Source: Vanilla planifolia
Taxonomy: Eukaryota; Streptophyta; Magnoliopsida; Asparagales; Orchidaceae
Reading direction: 5' to 3'
DNA length: 64,000 bases
NCBI GenBank assembly: GCA_023846275.1
Contig: CM043872.1
Location: 11,463,170 to 11,527,169, forward strand
Below the pieces are notes generated by a model. That model did no database searches and was not told the DNA's origin. It saw only the letters and a program-made list of their open reading frames with translations. Position 1 is the stretch's first letter; every line of letters starts with the position of its first letter. The position numbers were made by a program, and so were the translations under genes. Below are positions 23,960 to 35,640 of the stretch, piece after piece.

Positions 23960-26900
23960 ATTAACAATATTCTATACAATTAATTACTAAATAATAATTA
24001 TAATTTAAAATATATGATTCTTATTAATCAAATAATAATTAATAAAATATTTTTTTAATAAATTCTAAATTAGTAAACTAATGGATATCAAATGTTAGAG
24101 GAAGCAAATTATACCAACTCTAATCTAAATATTGATAATAGATTAAAAACATTAACCATATGCCAAAAATGATTATAAGTCTCAATATAACCATATAACT
24201 GGTTAGTTATTATAATGTAACCATATTATAATAAGTTAATTTTATATTTTATTTTTTCCTCTTACTCTTCCCTATGTCGTAACCCCCAGTGCATCTAAAA
24301 AATACTAACCAAAATAGACTAAGCTAACAATCATAATATTAAACTAACAATGACATGAATAATTTAATAATCATAAGATTAATAGATAAAACTAAATGAC
24401 TATTATATAGGTACAACTATGGCATTATATAAACATGATAGACTACAAATTTTTGCACTATTCATACAAGTGCAATAGAGAAAGCATATCAGTATGATAA
24501 TATGTGCTTTATGCAAAATCATAGAAGTATTGGATCATGCAATATGACAAAGTATATCATATCATAAAATTATGCAAAAGAAAATAAATTGGGTTGCACA
24601 GTGAAAGCATTCAAAGAACATTTACCTAGCTTATTGCACAATAAAATCTATCAATATAATCATAACATAAGAGCATAACAGGCAAGTCCATTGTTTATTA
24701 CAACTTAATAAATAGATATAGGAAATTAATCATACAAGTATTACAAAAAATATTACAATATGACATAAAGAGAGTACTTGAACATAGTCTATTGAAGGGT
24801 ATCGTATAATACAATGAGTAAAGGACATACAATATGATATTATGAAGAAAAGCACTGGAGAAAAAATCATTCATACTACATAAAAGGAATCAGAGTAGCA
24901 TACTAATAAGATAGTGAGATCATAACAGTAAAATAAAAAGAAATTAAGGTAGATTTAGAAAAGATTAATAATTATATAAAATGAAACTAGTGATCATAAC
25001 ACATGTATTAAAATGCTATTAAATCTCAAATTATCTTGAGATTTTTACTTAATTTAGAGTTTCTCTTATTAAGAGTATTTTTTTGTGGATTATCTTTAGG
25101 ATCTATTACAAAAATGGATTAAGATTTTAACACCATCTCTATTAACACCTATATTTATTCCCTAATCAATATAATCATAACATAAGATTTTAACACCATC
25201 TCTATTAACACTTAATTTAGAGTTACCTATGCCTTAAGTTTTGATGGTGAAATTTCAACACAATCACTTAGATTAAATGCACCTTAACCTCCTTATTCTC
25301 TTTTACAGCTTGCTATATCACTACCTTCTTCTTTGCTCGTACCATTGACATTGATTCAGAGAGCTTTGATACTAAAAAATAATATAAGTTACATACTATG
25401 TGTTCTCTTCCTGAGCTCTTGACTGCAAACCTTCTTTTAAGAGTCATAATGGCATAAGTTGAAGCATGAGAACAATGATGAACTAAGGAAGAAATGAAGT
25501 AAAAGAGGATGTTTGCCAAAAAAGGATTAAACTCATAAGTTCTCTTTTAAAGAAATTTTGAAGTACTTCATACATAATTTTTATCCCTTTTATAAGGATA
25601 TAATATTTTATTATAAAATATATAATATTTTTTATTTCTAAAAAGAAACATGTGATTTTAATTAAAAATAAACAATTTACCAAAATTTACAAATTCTAAA
25701 TAGTAATGAGTTTATCTGTGAATGCTTGATCTACTATTTATGTGCAAGTGATTGTACTAGGACATTGTTCTTGCACACATGCAATATTCTTACACATGGA
25801 AATGGCTTGTGGCGTGTACATAGACTATATCAATATGGTAGGTTCACTACTAAGCATGTGGATCGTGGGCATAATATGTGATTGATGGATGCAAGTGCAT
25901 CTTTCAGCATGGTCACACACACGCAGTGTGCCTTCCCGAGTGTGCGACTACACCATGCATAATGCATGTCGTGTATAGTGAGAGCTTTGACACAGTTGCA
26001 GCAAACCTTCTCATGTACATGCTCTCATGGTTCTTACTATGTGTTGCTGCTTTGATATTTTTTATTATTTTGTCTCCTCTTTTACTTTTTTATTTTACCA
26101 TTTTAGGATTAATAAACTTGAAATTAAGCTCATCATTATATTATTTTATACTTAAGTGCTAATGATAATAAATTTATCCCTATCATCACCTTTGTGCTAA
26201 TGATAATAGAGGTGATCTTAGCATATTATGTAGTCATGAGATAAGATCATAGTGAAAATCTTAATATTTTCTTATGATCATGCAGATCATTAAGCTTATA
26301 TAACTTTTTTATTTTAATTTCACTCAATCTTTACATTTCTTTTCTTCTTTGATCTCACTTTCTAATATGCATAATAACATGCACATGTGTGTATGTGTAT
26401 ATATTTATACGTATATGTATCTATATATGCATATTTGTAAAACGCATGCTAGTATGCTATCTCCCTAATTAAAAAATATGCACAATTAATCGATACCATG
26501 TAGTATGTTTACATTACATCACTACACTCATTGTGATATTTCAAAGTAAAAAACAATTAGCTTTACTATCTAATGATATTGGGATCTCTCTTTAATGTTT
26601 TTTGCTTTCTTATTTCCTTTCCTTTTATTGCCTACACAAAATCCATCACAGCTATCAATACATTTTTACTTTTTAAATCACCAGACTTTCATAATGTTCA
26701 AGCTCGCTTTAAAGTTCTTTCTTAAAATATTTAACAAAATTCTACATGTTTTCTTTGCTAAACTTATTCATAAACATAACTATAACAAGACCTTAAAAAT
26801 CTATTGGTATATTGCTCAAATACTTCTTCAATACCATTTATAAACCTCTATAAATAGTATGCCTACCTTAATGTATAATATTTTGCCTTCTAACATTGTA

Positions 26901-27990
26901 TGCTTATGTAATAGATGGATACTTTTGAGCTCTTTGCAACTCACTCTAAAGCTTTTAATGCATGATACATGAATAATTCATGTACCATCTAGTTCTTTTC
27001 AAACATTGAGTGTTAACTACTACTCTAACTCATAAGTCTCCTTGTATCATCCAAGGGGCTTCATGTATTGTATATCTTTCATAAGGTACCATGCATGAGT
27101 CTAGATGGACTATTTGTGTCTCATTTATACTCTTAGCTCTTAAGTAAAAGTATGGTACATGGAATATTAATTTATCATCCATGTTCTTGAAAGAATGGTT
27201 AGTCTTATGTAGATAGTCATCTGCCGGCACTCAACATACAACATGTTAGACTTGATATTCAATAAATCAACCCTTCACATACATATGTGAGACATAGACA
27301 ATAAGTTGTGGATACCAAAATATCGATCAATTCCCATCCAATCCAAAACTAACTTTTGAGCAACTCAAATACATCATAAGAGCATTTTAAAGAAGAGAAA
27401 ACATAATTAAAATCATACATTTTGCTAACTTTTTGCATTGAAATAAGATTAAACTCTTTTTGTATCCCTTCTTCTTAGTAATGAAAAGCTTCTCCTACAA
27501 TTGCTTCTAAATTTAGCTCTTACCTAGTGTAGTAAATCTAAGGTCCCCATAACTAGTTCTACTTATTTCTCTTCTCCTAAATTCTCTCTTGCTCCTCACC
27601 CCTCTTTAGAGTTTTTTGAAGTAGCTTCTTGGCAACCATATTGAGCTTAAGAAAAAGAATTTAAAATCCTTTTAAAAGGTTAAATTCATTTAATAAAATT
27701 GTTAATTTAAATTTATTTTCTAAAATAATTTAAAATTTCAAAAATTATAAATAGCAAACCAATAAATTCTTCATGTGAGACTCTTCTCACTGGTATGCCT
27801 AAACCACCATTCTAAGCTATTTGCAACATAGAACACAATTTGAGATGTCTCAAAATCTAGATCTAATAATTTTTCAAATATAATTCTGTACATAACAAAT
27901 ACTAATATCACATACTCAAACACATGTATTTCTTATTTAAATATTCATATCTTTATAAAAAGAGTCTTATGTATGTCATTCAAAGTTGGG
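23960..27990. other. Unassigned DNA with TATGATC-rich and ATGCAT-rich patches
   Basis: From about 24,300 to 25,000 the sequence is rich in AATATGATA/ATCATA words and is probably LTR-derived, minus orientation. The phrase TAAGATTTTAACACCATCTCTATTAACAC-like block occurs twice, at about 25,119 and 25,181. From 25,700 to 26,000 there is a purine/pyrimidine-alternating patch with perfect palindromes GATGCAAGTGCATC (25,888-25,901) and CATGCATAATGCATG (25,954-25,968). The remainder, to 27,990, holds no gene or element I can name. Confidence 0.45.
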
Positions 27991-27996
27991 AGTGAG

Positions 27997-28019
27997 GGGA
28001 ACGCATGTAATGGGTTCCC
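27997..28019. repeat. 23-bp interrupted palindrome
   Basis: GGGAAC-G-CAT-GTA-ATG-G-GTTCCC: nine base pairs on each side with one G:G mismatch and a three-base loop. No function is assigned. It stands at the edge between repeat-rich DNA and the low-repeat islet that follows. Confidence 0.6.
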
Positions 28020-28149
28020 ATGATGATTAATTAGATCTTAGATAAGTATAATCAAAGAAAAACATTGTTGTTTAGGTCTTTGTTGGATGATCTAATCAAG
28101 TGACAAACAATTCAATGAAATTTCAGAGAAGTATAATAGATTATACTTT

Positions 28150-29610
28150 ACATGTAATCAGGGCCTTCCTTGTTCTATAAAGTTTTCTTGTTTGTATATG
28201 CACTGGTTTCTTTATATGTTTTGGCTCTTTCACGATTGGAAGGACTTACCTTAACTCGTCCATCCTACATTCGATGAAATGCCAAAGAGAAGTTTCTGTC
28301 TGCCTGCAGAAAGCACGCTCTTCGTAAAGAGCCAATCAAACGAAAGGCAGGTAACGCACCATTTCTGAACTATAATAACTAGATGATGAATAGCTATTAA
28401 CACCTTTACTTTGTTGACATTGAATGATAATACACTTGTAATAAATTAACTGTTCTTTTTGTGTAGTGTTCATGATGTATGCATTACACGTTGGTATCAA
28501 GTGGACCTTAAATAGCAACACGACAGTTTCAGTCATGTTGTGTGATTTATTCAAACTTTTGGCTTTTCACAAAGCCACCTCTGGCATAAGAAAGCACTGA
28601 AATATTCATTTGTGGAATTTGTGCGATTTTGTTTGAAGATGAGAATCTTTTCATGCATATGAAAGCTTTGGATTAAATGCAGTATTTAGATTCCATACTT
28701 TGTAGCCTAGAATTGATCGCCCTGCATGTAAATGTCTTTTTTGTGAAATGAGGAACGTAAACGATATCTTTCCACCGAGCAAATGGTTTTCGATTCATGA
28801 ATCAAAAGAATCATATTAGAGGTTGTTATTTTTGGGGGTCAATGGTAGGTGATGATCTAGTTGACAATCCAGCTTTGTTTTGCTTTCGTTGCCTTTTTGA
28901 ATTTTATTCAATGGTGATCTAGTTGATAGTCCAGCTTTATTTTGCTTTCGCTGTCTTTCTCTATTGTAACATCTTTCTCATGCATGTTGCTTGTACATAG
29001 AAAGATCCCTATGCACTGATTACAATTGTGATCTCAGCCGACCTTTGTTTGCATAGCTCTCTGAGTGGTAACTCTAATGTTTCAGTTATAGTGGCGGCTA
29101 TCATTGATGGATTGGGAACTGTTTGAGCTGCCATTGCTTCATTGCTTATTGGTTGCAGCTTGACCAAGAGCTGAAGTGCAGTATTCTTATTGCGATGAAT
29201 CTACATTGATTTAATACAGTAGTTATGCTACCTGAACTAAAATGGTGCAATCCAAAGATGTTTTATGGCTTAATTAACCACGGATGATAAAAGAGAGAGA
29301 ACTTGTTAGTATTAGATGATAGATGTTTCCATTTACGTAATGCTGTAAAGCATAAAAAAATGTGTTGCTGCTGCTGCTTTCAGTTTAATTTAAAATTAAA
29401 TAAACGAATGAAGTTGCTTTGATTGCTATCAAACCTCAAAGACAGATCATCCAACATGCTATTTATGAATTTCTTCTACTAGATGTGTTAATCATGTCTC
29501 TGTTTGAGTTTTTTTTTTTTATTGCAGAGATATTCATGACTTAGTTCAAGAATATTTTCTCGTTCCATGGAAGAAGAGAAAAGAAAAAGAAGTCAGAGAA
29601 TAATGCAACT
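28150..29610 (+). other. Low-repeat islet with possible exon traces
   Basis: Less A+T-biased than its flanks and without LTR words. An ATG at 28,279 opens 24 codons (MPKRSFCLPAESTLFVKSQS...) ending exactly at 28,350 before a donor-like CAG|GTAACG. A strong acceptor-like tract, a long T run then ATTGCAG, ends at 29,527; in one frame the following DNA gives 24 codons (DIHDLVQEYFLVPWKKRKEK...) and a stop at about 29,600. The two pieces do not share a reading phase directly, so middle exons or chance must be assumed. I recognise neither peptide. This could be a decayed host gene, a non-coding transcript, or chance. Confidence 0.2.
28841..28966. repeat. Tandem duplication, unit about 60-69 bp
   Basis: The phrase GATCTAGTTGAYARTCCAGC followed by TTTRTTTTGCTTTCGYTG occurs at 28,854 and again at 28,916, with AATGG before each. 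Two units with a few differences, in the low-repeat islet. Confidence 0.85.
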
Positions 29611-32600
29611 AATTAACAGCAAATTGTTTCACATGACACATATAAGAAGGCGATTTTATAATTATTTGAAAATGCATATTATTTATATTACTATCTTTCC
29701 AATTAATATTTTTAAATGAAATATATGTAGGAGAAATTAATTACAACATTGCTTTTATAGTTGAAGTATTAACAAATCAAATCATATAGCATTGTTTTGG
29801 GTCATATTGACATTCAATTTGGCCTGTTATAAAAATAGTATTAAAAGAGATTTCATATGTGATCCGGAGACGAAGAGTAGATCGAAGAAAATACTATTAT
29901 AATAGACGGTAAGAAGTTATATTGACCATTATGTATTATTCTATTATATTTAGCTAGAGAATTTAGATATTTTATTTATGAACTCAATTTTGTTGTAGAT
30001 GTATTTATTAATTTTAAATATTTTTACGATAAGATATTACATGTTTTGGATAACAAGAAATTTACAAGAGTAGAAAATAAGTAGTAATATAAGTATTTAA
30101 TTCACGTTAATTTATTTCGTTAATTATTATATTGTTAGGATTATTGCAATAATTAAGAATTTTAACTAGGTAAAACTTTGTTATTATATTATTAATTGTT
30201 CTCATAAATTAACAAATGACGAAAGTGTATTTCTTTCTCAATGATTTAGTTTAAACATAGGCATAATATATATATAAATATATATATTAAAAAATATTTG
30301 TCTAAAACTTCAGGTTATATATCATTAAAAATTTAATTCTATACTTGTAAAAAATCCAATTCGTTAAAATTTCATAGCTCCTAAAAATATAATGTTACTC
30401 GTATGACATTCCATTAATTTATTACAAGAGAATTTAATCATGACTGAGTTCAAACCTTTGACTTTTTACACCAAAAGATGGATAATTTTAAAAAGATTTA
30501 CATATTAAATAAAAATAAAGCTATATTTAAATTAATCTTGATAATGTTTTTTAAAATAAATAAACAATGTGGTTAATTAAAAAGTCAGCAGTTTTGAATA
30601 TTTTATATGCATAAAATATGTTTTTGTAATATAGCAATGAAATCAGATTATCTTTTTTAAAAAGTGATCGTAAACGTTCATACAAAGAGACGCAAAACTA
30701 AAGATAAAATGCCAATCATCACATTTTCCTTATTTTATGTTTCAATACAATATTCTGAGGATAATCACAAATCTCAACTGTAATATTATACTAGTATTTA
30801 GTTTAATTCATTCAGCTAATTTTTCTAATATTTATCTAATAAATGACTAATCACCCTAATCTCTATCTAACGGTGTCACTGTTCTGGTTATATTGAATAT
30901 GCTTTACAACTAATGAGTTTAAAAAATGTACTTAAAAGAAGATTTTTAAGTAGTTATTAAAAAGTTAGTTTATGTAAAATTTTGATAGAAATAATTAATA
31001 AAGAATGGGATTTAAAAAGAATCAATTTTTGGAATACAGCTTCAAAAACAATTTTTAATTAGTACACATTTAAGGATCAAATTGCAAGACAATGATTAAT
31101 GCCCCATTATGGTTTAAATTAAATTAAGTATGATTTAAAAAAATTGAAATATGGTCAAATTTAAGTAAATATTTTCCCCTTTTTATAAATATTTAAAAAT
31201 ATATACATATAAACATACATAAATAAAAAGTGGTTATGTGAAAGATATTATTAAAAAACAAAGAAGTCAATGAAAGAATCATTATGATTGAATAGAAAGA
31301 AAAAATATCAATAAAAACAAATTGATTGGCATTCTCATTTTCATTCTAACCAACATAACATAATGAGAAGCTTAGGAAATCTCAATTGGTTCATAAGCTG
31401 CATAACAAAATTTCAAAACCATGTGCAGTTCTATAGTGATTCAAGGCCATTTTCAACATTTTGGTTCATTATTAACATTTTAAATATTTTTAGCTATTTC
31501 TTTAGGATGTTAAAAAAGTTATTTGTTATTGAATAAGTTTAGTTATTGAAAACGATATTATTAATCATTTCTTTGTATCATTAACTATATGCAAACTGTG
31601 TGAACATGATTGTGCTAATGTATGATAAAAAAATTGAAGTTTTGTGAAATAAAAAATTAAAAATCTATTTAAAAGATATTGATGGAACAAGTTATTGCAT
31701 TTTTGTTGAAATGTAGTTCATTTTGAATTAATACAAATGTTAATATATATATATATATATATGGATAAATGTATATCTATATGTATGTATACTGAGATAA
31801 TTTAATGATGAAACATTAGTACTTGCACCAAGTGTGAATTGGACGAACAAATGACAAATAGAGAAGAGAGATGTGGGGAGAGAGAGTAAAAGGTGAATGA
31901 TAATCATAATTGGGAAAGAAATAAGTAATGTTTAAATTAGGTGCAAGAAAGGAGGAGCAAATTAAAATGAGACAATAGTATCCATTAATAGTCACTTGAG
32001 TCTAGTAGGTGGGTGATAAAACCCAAATAATGAGACATGGAGTAAAGAAATTAAGCCCCAATTAAAGTGACTCATACATTACATTTAGCATGACATTCAA
32101 ATTGCATGTTTATTGTTCAACTTTATTTCAATTCTCTTATTCAATGTTAAATTGTTTAGATTTTTCTAGTGCAATGTTATTTTTTTTTTTGAGATTATTA
32201 TCATATTCCACAAATATCATATGACATGTTGCTATTAAGATTTTTAGATTTAGTGTTTCAATTCATGTGAATGATTGTTTAGTAAAAAATTTGATGAATA
32301 TAATAAGTATTGTCATATGAAAAAAGTGATTTCAAAATAAAGAATAGTTTTTGACATTAGTTAAGATATGAGTTCATGATAAGATGATGAGTTTTTCTTT
32401 TGAGTCTTTCCCCCTTGGATCGAGATACATAGGTTAAGTGTTCTTAATCCTTAAGGAGAAAAATCACACTAGTAGAAGTGACAATATATGATATGAGATG
32501 TTCAAAATATGAGCATATTTCTATTAAACGTTTGTGATTCGATTGCTATGATTTAACTATTATGATACGATATGCTTACACGTAAAGCTTAAGACAACTA

Positions 32601-33040
32601 GTAGAGAAGCGTACGCCAATAAATAGTTGTGATATTAGTTGTTGGATGGAATAGTTTACCCTCATTAAACATAGAAGAGCCTAATAGTTATAATGAAGAC
32701 TAGATCCTATAAAAGTGAGAAAAGAAAAAATCCAAATAAAATATAAACTTGTAACTACTTTACATCTTGTTGATGTTTTTACTAATATGTTTTCATGTTT
32801 AACATTATATAGATTGATTAGTCATTTATATTATGTCTCTTGAATTATGTTAAATATTTCAACATTATATTACTAAATTTCATGCTAATGTGTTGATGGG
32901 TTATTTAAATCATTTTAAATTATCGACATCATTTTAAATATGCCTTTTGGGATTTATTTTGGGGTGTGTTTGGGAAAGCTTTTAGAAAGCAATTTTTGAC
33001 TAATAAGCATATTTAAATTAATTATTTTTGTATTTTACGG
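29610..33040. other. Unassigned A+T-rich DNA
   Basis: No gene or clear element. There is a short (TA)n run at about 31,744-31,761. At 32,955-32,990 the phrase GGGGTGTGTTTGGGAAAGC resembles the ends of some plant hAT or Harbinger MITEs, but I could not find a matching inverted end, so no MITE is called. Confidence 0.45.
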
Positions 33041-33369
33041 GCTTATAGGACATCAAGAAGAAACAGAAGTGAGTAAGACGGTTGGTACAACAAATTCAGG
33101 TAGATAGATTCCTAACCCTGTGGTGTAGCACATTACTATGTGTTTGCTTTACATGATTTTCTTTCAGTTACATGGTGTTTGGTTGTTCTATATGTTGATG
33201 TTTATTTCATTTGCATGACAACTAAAAAGGGAAAGAAATAATATGGTACAATATGCTAAAAAAAGAGACGAAACAATATGGCATGAAACGTCTTTTGATA
33301 TGGCATGGATTGATGTTTGGGAAATGACAAATATAAAAAAAATAGATTTCCAGAGAACATTATCCTCAC

Positions 33370-33430
33370 CACTAGGCTCAGCGTGTGGAATCGCAGGGTA
33401 TCGATCTTCGGATCAGATATCTGCCTAGTG
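33370..33430. repeat. Structured palindromic repeat, copy 1
   Basis: Arms CACTAGGC (33,370-33,377) and GCCTAGTG (33,423-33,430) are perfect complements. The inner stem GCAGG..TATC/GATA..CTGC carries a GATC-TTCG-GATC tip. A 15-17-base unpaired segment beginning TCAGCGTGT lies only on the 5' side. Confidence 0.9.
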
Positions 33431-33457
33431 TTATGTGCTATGACTCCATGATGATTA

Positions 33458-33509
33458 CACCAGGCTCAGCGTGTTGGATTGCAGGGTATGGTACCATACC
33501 TGCCTGGTG
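33458..33509. repeat. Structured palindromic repeat, copy 2
   Basis: Arms CACCAGGC (33,458-33,465) and GCCTGGTG (33,502-33,509) pair perfectly even though both differ from copies 1 and 3 at the partner positions. The inner stem is a different palindrome, GGTATGGTACCATACC. The one-sided TCAGCGTGTTGGAT segment is kept. Confidence 0.9.
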
Positions 33510-33510
33510 G

Positions 33511-33571
33511 CACTAGGCTCAGCGTGTTGGATCGCAGGGTATCGATCTTCGGATCAGATATCTGCCTAGTG
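33511..33571. repeat. Structured palindromic repeat, copy 3
   Basis: Nearly identical to copy 1, including the TTATGTGCT that follows, with a small difference in the GTGTTGGATCG segment. Arms at 33,511-33,518 and 33,564-33,571. Confidence 0.9.
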
Positions 33572-33667
33572 TTATGTGCTTGGTTGGATGCCGGCTAGAG
33601 GACAGTCATTGATAATTGGATCTAGAGGATAATACGTCAAAGGGAATTGGGCCCGGTAATAACACAC

Positions 33668-33676
33668 TATATAAGA
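33668..33676 (+). promoter_or_regulatory. TATA box of gypsy-type LTR
   Basis: CTATATAAG stands about 100 bp after the last structured repeat and before T-rich leader-like DNA, fitting the U3/R boundary of a plant gypsy LTR. This is inferred from position and motif only. Confidence 0.5.
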
Positions 33677-34136
33677 AACTTGCATTTCTTTATGGTTTTC
33701 ATTTGGCATTACCTTATATAGATGACATATGGTATGATTTTAGCTTGATGCATATGATTCACCTTTATTGTTTATGGTATTTTGTTATGCTTTTTATTTA
33801 CTTGGTTAACTATGTGGAATTATCTACTGAGATGTATAAAATCTCATTTAGTGCTTACATCACAGGTCATGAAACCACTACACCGAGAGATGGGAATGAT
33901 ACTGCTACAAAAGAACCCTTTTCACGAGATGTGTAAAACAAAGGGAGGGGTTGGTGTGATTATTATAAAAACATGTTCGCGTTTATATATATTGCGAATT
34001 TTGGAGTGTGTGTTTTGTCTTACCGTTGGGTCACCACCTTTGATTTTTGGTTAGTTGTCCTCACTTGATGTAACAGCTAAGCAAATTTATGATAATATTG
34101 TTATATAATGGTACTTGGTTAGGTGGGGGCTTGACA

Positions 34137-35640
34137 CTTAGTATCCTTAATCTGCTCATCAAACATTTACTTCATCTTGGAGAAAGCCTTTGCTTCTATT
34201 AGGCAAGGTTAACAAAACATTAGTGGCCTTGGTGCTACTATTTCATCTTAAATGACTCCCAAAAATTTAGTGGCCTTAATGCCACTATTTCATCTTAAAT
34301 GACTCCCTTAAAGGGAACACCTTTTTTTTTACCAAAAAGATATACATTATTTAATAAGAGAGTAGTTATAAGACTGTCATATTAGCTAAAGTAAATGTTA
34401 ATCAAGCATCGCTTTAATCATCCCATCCATAATCTACATGCCAGAGCACTAGCTATATACCATGGATCATAATGATCTGACCAGAAGTTAATTATCCTAC
34501 ATAGTTGTCAGAGGCTAGTCAAATTAATTAGTCAATTACAAAGGAACCGTATAAGTCTAAATTGTAGAGGCACTTTTGATAGTGCAACTTTTAAATTTGT
34601 TGAACGTATAAGACCAAAGAATCTACTGCTAACATGCCTCGGTATGATGATGTGTCTGAATGAATAATGTAAGCATTCAAACTATGTACTTCTTAAGGCT
34701 ATGGAGCGGTCATTTCGTTAGTGTACAAACCTTTCCATTGATGAATAATAAATACAAAGGCTGAGCGAACTTGTTTAAAATGTAAACTAATTGTGATCAT
34801 GATTATTTTTTTAAGAGAATCCTACATATTCTGGTATATAAGTCTGATTTCAAATTGAAGTTTGGAGTGTTGGTATGATCTTTGCTCTACCAATTCTGTT
34901 AATTGTATCATTATTTTTAGGATTGCTCCATTATAGTAGTACTACGAGTGATTGTTTTTAGTTAGTGAGCATACTTACATGTTCCATGCTCAAAGATTTT
35001 TGTTATGATACAAATAATCCTTAATGTGAATAACCAACTGACATACTTGGCTGTTACCTTAATTACTTCAATTAAAATAGTATAATTTCGAGGCCATAAG
35101 AACTATCAGTGTACGTACAATATGAAGCAAGGGTTTGTCTTGGACGATGCTTTTTCAAGTTGTGAAACATTCTAACTTTTGGTCATTGTGCTATTATTAG
35201 TTTTGAGAGTTGATGTTTCATACATTGTACGATGTGTGGATATATGGATACTATAGTTCATCAAGCTTGATTAGAGAGTTATAGAGTTCGAAATGGATTG
35301 GGCACCCAAATTACTAAAGTTGTAGATTTTATAGCCAATTTACAAGGTCTCCTACCACTTTATTGTCTTCCACTATATAGCTAATTTATGAGATAATATT
35401 TAATAGCTTCTAAGGAATCTCATTGTAGCCTTGCACAAATCTTGGAATGATTATGTAAATCTATTTTGAAACATAATTGAAGACTTATGAGTAAAGCATT
35501 CCCTTTTGGTTCTATCATTGTTTTATTCCCAACAACTTTGGACAATGCATAAGGTGTTTTCCTTACATGATTATCAAAAACTCTCCATAGGATGCATTCT
35601 AATTTAGGTTCAGCATACTTCTAGTAATGTTTAATTTCAT
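34137..35640. other. Unassigned DNA after the gypsy-type LTR
   Basis: Begins with the primer-site-like CTTAGTATCC (34,137-34,146). I do not recognise gag or any other coding part here. A 40-47-bp tandem duplication (TAGTGGCCTTRRTGCYACTA core) sits at 34,221-34,307. The rest, to 35,640, has no motif I can name; it may hold the decayed 3' end of the LINE that lies to the right. Confidence 0.4.
34221..34307. repeat. Tandem duplication, two units of 40-47 bp
   Basis: TAGTGGCCTT starts both units (34,221 and 34,268), and both share ACTATTTCATCTTAAATGAC and end in CCC. Very few differences, so more recent than the surrounding decay. Confidence 0.9.

Larger units (their letters stand above)
33040..34136 (+). 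repeat. Gypsy-type LTR (Tekay/Del-like) with structured repeats
   Basis: The layout is that of a plant gypsy LTR in plus orientation. A block of three palindromic repeats lies at 33,370-33,571, followed by a GGGCCCGG phrase near 33,649, a strong TATA box at 33,668, then T-rich transcript-leader-like DNA. It ends in GGGGGCTTGACA at 34,136, directly followed by CTTAGTATCC, which resembles the start of a primer site (TTGGTATC). The left edge was not found and is only a guess. I found no gag after it and no certain partner LTR, so it may be a solo LTR or the 5' LTR of the gypsy fossil whose pol starts near 36,600. Frames at 33,243-33,428, 33,616-33,936 and 33,782-34,054 are incidental. It is a fossil. 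Confidence 0.5.

Noticed and set aside
32955-32990. MITE end (GGGGTGTGTTTGGG)
   Set aside because: I found no inverted partner within 1.5 kb and no target duplication.
33370-33571. Hammerhead or other known self-cleaving ribozyme (retrozyme LTR)
   Set aside because: No CTGANGA and GAAAC core pair, and no match to the twister, HDV-like or hairpin ribozyme layouts that I can recall. The structure is a stem with a one-sided bulge.
33370-33571. CRISPR-like array
   Set aside because: Only three copies with unequal spacing and variable inner part, in a plant LTR; there are no spacers of constant length.
33243-34054. Three overlapping frames of 61-106 residues around the palindromic repeats
   Set aside because: They run through LTR landmarks (repeats, TATA box, leader) and show no domain. 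Their length reflects the slightly lower A+T content there.
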